A stretch of 36,393 nt of DNA from Desulfocapsaceae bacterium. Its GTDB lineage: Bacteria > Desulfobacterota > Desulfobulbia > Desulfobulbales > Desulfocapsaceae. The DNA lies in the NCBI GenBank assembly GCA_028697885.1, contig JAQVER010000001.1, forward strand, positions 83,970 to 120,362, in the 5' to 3' direction. The position numbers were made by a program, and so were the translations under genes. The notes beneath the pieces were generated by a model. It searched no databases. It saw only the letters and a program-made list of their open reading frames with translations, and was not told the origin of the DNA. Each line of letters opens with the position of its first letter. Within the stretch, counting starts at the first letter, position 1. This document shows, one piece after another, positions 33,374 through 36,393 of the stretch.

Positions 33374-34057
33374 TCACCCTTTAGTCTCTCCACCTTTGAG
33401 TTCAAGAGAAAGGATAAACTCCGCAATCAGGGTTGCGACCTCGTCCTCACGTCTTAAAAAGAAGTGATCGGTGCCCCGGATGATGTTATGGATGATGTCG
33501 TTTGGTCTCGGCAGATCGGCTGGTGTTGCCAGCAGGCCATCATCTTCTGCCAGGATGGTACAGACCGGGATGGATAACGATTGCATCCCGGTAAAATCGT
33601 ATTCGACCAAAGGTGGTGCAATGGCTGAATACGAAAGGACTTGCTCTGTCATGGCGGTCAGGGCCATATGGGCTCCGAATGAATAACCCACGAGATGTAA
33701 ACGGCTGAAATATCCGGCGCTCCATTGGATCACCTTTTTCACTTCCTCACTCATCATGCCATAGTCCCCCTTCTGATCCAGTCCATGCCAGTATTCAAAG
33801 AGCGGCAGACCAGGGATGGGATGGGTACTTCTGCCCACTGCCGGGTAGTTGAAGAGAAGTACCGGCATGGATCCTGCCATCTTGCGGGCGACGGCCTGCA
33901 CCACATTGTTCTCCAGATTGCCCGCCAAGAGAGGATGGGGCGGGCAGATAATGACTCCCCGGTCTGATGTGCCTTCGTTGCAATAGTAAAGACGTCCTTC
34001 CAGTTGGCCGCAGTTGCCGGGAATGGTGACGTCCAGAATACAAAGTTCCCTCTCCAT
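33374..34057 (-). CDS. Alpha/beta hydrolase
   Basis: A 227-residue serine hydrolase of the alpha/beta fold. The start of the core is GVIICPPHPLLAGNLENNVV, with the PPHP oxyanion-type turn. The nucleophile elbow is GYSFGAH (Ser about 126), the acid lies in LAEDDGL near 173, and the His in GTDHFF near 198. The PPHPLLGG.M.N-like start and short size place it with the small CocE/dienelactone-like or YdeN-type hydrolases, with acyl esters or thioesters as possible substrates. Its ATG overlaps the stop of the upstream adenylating enzyme gene (TGATG), so the two are translationally coupled. It is the last gene of the operon. Confidence 0.88.
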   Translation of the reverse strand: MERELCILDVTIPGNCGQLEGRLYYCNEGTSDRGVIICPPHPLLAGNLENNVVQAVARKMAGSMPVLLFNYPAVGRSTHPIPGLPLFEYWHGLDQKGDYGMMSEEVKKVIQWSAGYFSRLHLVGYSFGAHMALTAMTEQVLSYSAIAPPLVEYDFTGMQSLSIPVCTILAEDDGLLATPADLPRPNDIIHNIIRGTDHFFLRREDEVATLIAEFILSLELKGGETKG

Positions 34058-35109
34058 CAGTAGACTCCCTGGCGATCAAGGGGAGTGGCGAATTCCAGGG
34101 GGGCAATGTGGGAAAGTCCCAGTTCGCCATTTGGGCAGTTAACGGCCAGGGCCGTGTCCCGTTCCACCAGGTTGATGATGAGAAAGCTTTCATCCAGGCG
34201 ATGGAGGATGACCCTGCCCCGAAGACCGGGGGCAACAGAGCTGGTCAGGACCTGGCGGCTCTGGGCATCAGCCGGGAGAGGGGCCAGTTGGAGCCAAAGG
34301 GCCGGATCCTGTACCTGGAAGACATCTTCGTCATTTTGCTCTCTGACCTTTGGAAAAGTCACCCCGAACAGGCTGTTGCCATAGCCGGGCAGGATCACCG
34401 CCTGGCAGAACTGTTCCTGGAGCTCCTGGGCGCTTGTATGGTCCAAGGCCATGCCGCCGGTATGGATGCCGCGTATCTGGTCTCTCTGGCCCGGAGTCAT
34501 GATCCGGGCCAGAGAGACCAGCAGGGGCGGGGTGGTGAACAGGGTGTCAATCTCCTGATGGCTAATGATATTCGCGGCCTGGGCAAGGACATGGTTCGTG
34601 TAGAGTTTCAGGCCCAGTGAACCTCGGGCCTGACGTTTGATCCAGCGCACATCGCAGTCGACGGTAAAGGGCTCCAGGCTGCCCAGGGCCCGGGCCATGT
34701 AACGTGCGGACCGATCAATGATATGGGGGCCGCCGGGGCCTACAAAGAGCCAGCGCCCCTTGCGGGGGAAATTGTGTTCAGCCACCGCCTTCAGCCAGGG
34801 GCCAATAAAGGCGTTGTGAAACTCCTCCGGGGAAAAGACCCGTCGGCAGGGATCACCGGTGGTACCGCCGGTCTCGGAGAGGAGAAGGGAAGAAAGATCC
34901 TGATGCAGGGCCTTCGGGATGAAATCGGTGATGGGCCGGGAGCGCAGGGCCGCAACGTCCATCACTCCCAGGCGATGGAAATCATGGTGGCTCTGGATGG
35001 TTTCCCTTACATCCAGACCAAGGTGCTGCTGCCTTTCCAGCCAGAAAGGAGTACCATCTTGCGGGTGAAAGTGCAGGGCCAGTATATTTTTAATGTGGGC
35101 AGTATCCAT
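34057..35109 (-). CDS. ANL-type acyl-adenylating enzyme (PaaK/LuxE-like)
   Basis: A 350-residue protein with an ANL-superfamily adenylation core. The phosphate loop is LLSETGGTTGDP near 94-105, then GRWLFVGPGGPHI, DTLFTTPPLLVSLARI, and GIHTGGMALDHTSAQEL followed by LPGYGNSLFG (the A4/A5-type motifs). It ends soon after GRVILHRLDESFLIINLVERDTA. It is shorter than phenylacetate-CoA ligase (about 430), so the usual C-terminal lid domain seems reduced or missing, more like LuxE-type acyl-protein synthetases. It would activate a carboxylic or fatty acid as acyl-AMP; substrate and acceptor are unknown. The ATG directly follows the TAA of the exporter gene. Confidence 0.82.
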   Translation of the reverse strand: MDTAHIKNILALHFHPQDGTPFWLERQQHLGLDVRETIQSHHDFHRLGVMDVAALRSRPITDFIPKALHQDLSSLLLSETGGTTGDPCRRVFSPEEFHNAFIGPWLKAVAEHNFPRKGRWLFVGPGGPHIIDRSARYMARALGSLEPFTVDCDVRWIKRQARGSLGLKLYTNHVLAQAANIISHQEIDTLFTTPPLLVSLARIMTPGQRDQIRGIHTGGMALDHTSAQELQEQFCQAVILPGYGNSLFGVTFPKVREQNDEDVFQVQDPALWLQLAPLPADAQSRQVLTSSVAPGLRGRVILHRLDESFLIINLVERDTALAVNCPNGELGLSHIAPLEFATPLDRQGVY

Positions 35110-36393
35110 TTATTCTTTCCAGAGCAGGATGAGCAGGGGTAGAAGTACCAGGTCGCAGAGGATGGCCAGCCACAAAGAACCGCTGATCAGCAGGCCGAAA
35201 TTGCGCAGAGGGATAAAGGGCGAGGCGATAAATCCCAGGAACCCTGTTCCGGCGACCAGGGTGGTAGTCAGCATGGCAGGCCCGGTAGAGTGCAGGGCAT
35301 TCTGCAGGCGAATCATAACGGTGCCGGGTGTTTGTTCTTCTTTCTGAAAACGATGGAGGAAATGAATGGTGTCATCCACCACGATTCCAAAGACGATACT
35401 GGCAACCGTCACGGTGGCCACACTTAAGGGGATGGAAAGCCATCCCATGAGGGCCAGGATAAAAAATACCGGCAGGATATTAGGGACAATGGCCAGGAGT
35501 CCCAGATGAACGGAACGCAGGGCCAGTCCCATGACCAGCGATATTGAAAAGAATGCGCAGCCGAAACTCATCAACAGCGAGGAAAAGAGATGCTGCTGCC
35601 CCCGGGTATAGAGGGGGACGGAGCCGGTGACATAGGGGTGATCCTGAGGCCCCAGATGTTTTTGGAGAAAGCTCTCCAGCTTTTCCGCCAGGTCCAGGGT
35701 GGGCTCAGAGGCCAGGGTTTTGAGCAGGACCGTGGCACGCTGCGGTCTTTCCTTCATCTCGCTCAAGGAGAGCGGCATGGGGAATCGTGCACCGCTCGCG
35801 GTTGAGCTGGTGAGCACCATGCCATCAGCAAAATAATAAAAAATCTGGGTAATGACCGGGTTGTCGCCGGCAAAGTCAGCAAAAGTGGCCTGCAGTTCAT
35901 CATTGTTGATCCTGCTGTCGGCAAGGTCAACCTCAAAAGGGGTCAGACCCAGTCCCGCGTCTTCTATCGTTTGATAATTCTGGCGCAGCATCGCCTTATC
36001 CTCGAAAAAATCAAGAATCAATGAGCCTGTGCTCAGACGGCTGATCCCGAAGGTGGCGAGGAGTGCAAGAAAGAGAAAGATACCGGCGAGCAGTCGACGA
36101 TATCTGGCCATGAACGCCATCATGGCCTCTGGCATCGCGATGGGTCGACTGCTGGAGGGTTCAAAAAAGAGGGGCAGAAGGATAAAGGAATTGGCCAGGG
36201 AAAGAATACTGGCCACAGTTCCCCAGATGCCCAGCTGCTGTACCGGCAGATAGGTGCTGAGGACGAGTGACAGAAAACCGAGCATGGTGGTGAACCCTAA
36301 CAGCAGACAGGGCGCTGCCACTTGCGCAAAGAGGCTGACACTGTCGGGATGGCGCTGGTTTGCTTGTTTGATCACCAGATGGATGGCGTGGGC
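35110..36393 (-). CDS. RND/MMPL-family exporter, 5' truncated
   Basis: The frame is open through the window edge, so the N-terminus is missing and the GTG at 36375 is internal. The visible part has the end of the first helix bundle (AHAIHLVIK, then LLGFTTMLGFLSLVLS with its TT..GF signature) and a large periplasmic loop of about 150 residues. The second bundle follows, with VASIVFGIVVDDTIHFLHRF and TTTLVAGTGFLGF. This duplicated pattern defines MMPL-type RND transporters, which move lipids, hopanoids or polyketide-like products without needing a TolC partner in cis. It is the first visible gene of a coupled operon with the adenylating enzyme and hydrolase. Confidence 0.9.
   Translation of the reverse strand, partial: AHAIHLVIKQANQRHPDSVSLFAQVAAPCLLLGFTTMLGFLSLVLSTYLPVQQLGIWGTVASILSLANSFILLPLFFEPSSSRPIAMPEAMMAFMARYRRLLAGIFLFLALLATFGISRLSTGSLILDFFEDKAMLRQNYQTIEDAGLGLTPFEVDLADSRINNDELQATFADFAGDNPVITQIFYYFADGMVLTSSTASGARFPMPLSLSEMKERPQRATVLLKTLASEPTLDLAEKLESFLQKHLGPQDHPYVTGSVPLYTRGQQHLFSSLLMSFGCAFFSISLVMGLALRSVHLGLLAIVPNILPVFFILALMGWLSIPLSVATVTVASIVFGIVVDDTIHFLHRFQKEEQTPGTVMIRLQNALHSTGPAMLTTTLVAGTGFLGFIASPFIPLRNFGLLISGSLWLAILCDLVLLPLLILLWKE

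Noticed and set aside
1-36393. CRISPR array or toxin-antitoxin pair
   Set aside because: No regularly spaced direct repeats and no convincing small overlapping toxin-antitoxin gene pair were found on either strand.

Overview
The window reads as chromosomal DNA of a Gram-negative, probably anaerobic Desulfobacterota (former Deltaproteobacteria) organism, perhaps Desulfobulbaceae-like. This is inferred from the gene mix: a vitamin-B12-dependent class II ribonucleotide reductase, a DUF4390-NtrY-NtrX cluster, a NifX-like protein beside a DUF134 regulator, hybrid sensor kinases, DUF3047 and an RNB-family exoribonuclease. Base composition is intermediate and coding density high. There is no integrase, phage module, CRISPR array or rRNA. 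Species assignment cannot be made by eye.

Layout. 1-4.3 kb: the 3' end of a hybrid histidine kinase, a two-module TM2 membrane protein, a NagZ-type glycosidase, a GGDEF diguanylate cyclase with a well-spaced sigma-54-like promoter, a perfect bidirectional terminator and a small conserved protein. 4.4-9.4 kb: a UvrD/Rep helicase, a palindromic intergenic repeat, folC overlapping a small HNH protein, and an MscS channel. 9.5-15.4 kb: tRNA-Arg(CCG), adenine deaminase, class II ribonucleotide reductase, and small SEC-C, VanZ-like and unknown proteins ending at a bidirectional terminator. 15.4-20.8 kb: a minus-strand cluster DUF4390-ntrY-ntrX-hemB. 21.2-24.2 kb: a plus-strand row of DUF302, a BASS/ACR3-type permease, a universal stress protein, a NifX-like protein and a DUF134 regulator. 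24.3-30.9 kb: housekeeping translation and RNA genes (prfC, an RNB ribonuclease, era) with DUF3047 and cold-shock/DUF1294 proteins between them.

30.9-33.4 kb is the accessory-looking part. One gene for a large, cysteine-rich exported protein lies alone in AT-rich, non-coding DNA rich in inverted repeats, and the same two short motifs occur on both sides of it. 33.4 kb to the end holds a tightly coupled minus-strand operon of an RND/MMPL exporter (cut by the window edge), an ANL-type adenylating enzyme and an alpha/beta hydrolase, which looks like part of a larger lipid or acyl-metabolite locus continuing outside the window.

Most of the window is ordinary core genome. The points that most deserve follow-up are the repeat-flanked exported-protein islet, the sigma-54-like promoter of the diguanylate cyclase, the hairpin in the leader of the DUF134 gene, the ntrYX-hemB linkage, and the exporter-adenylase-hydrolase operon.
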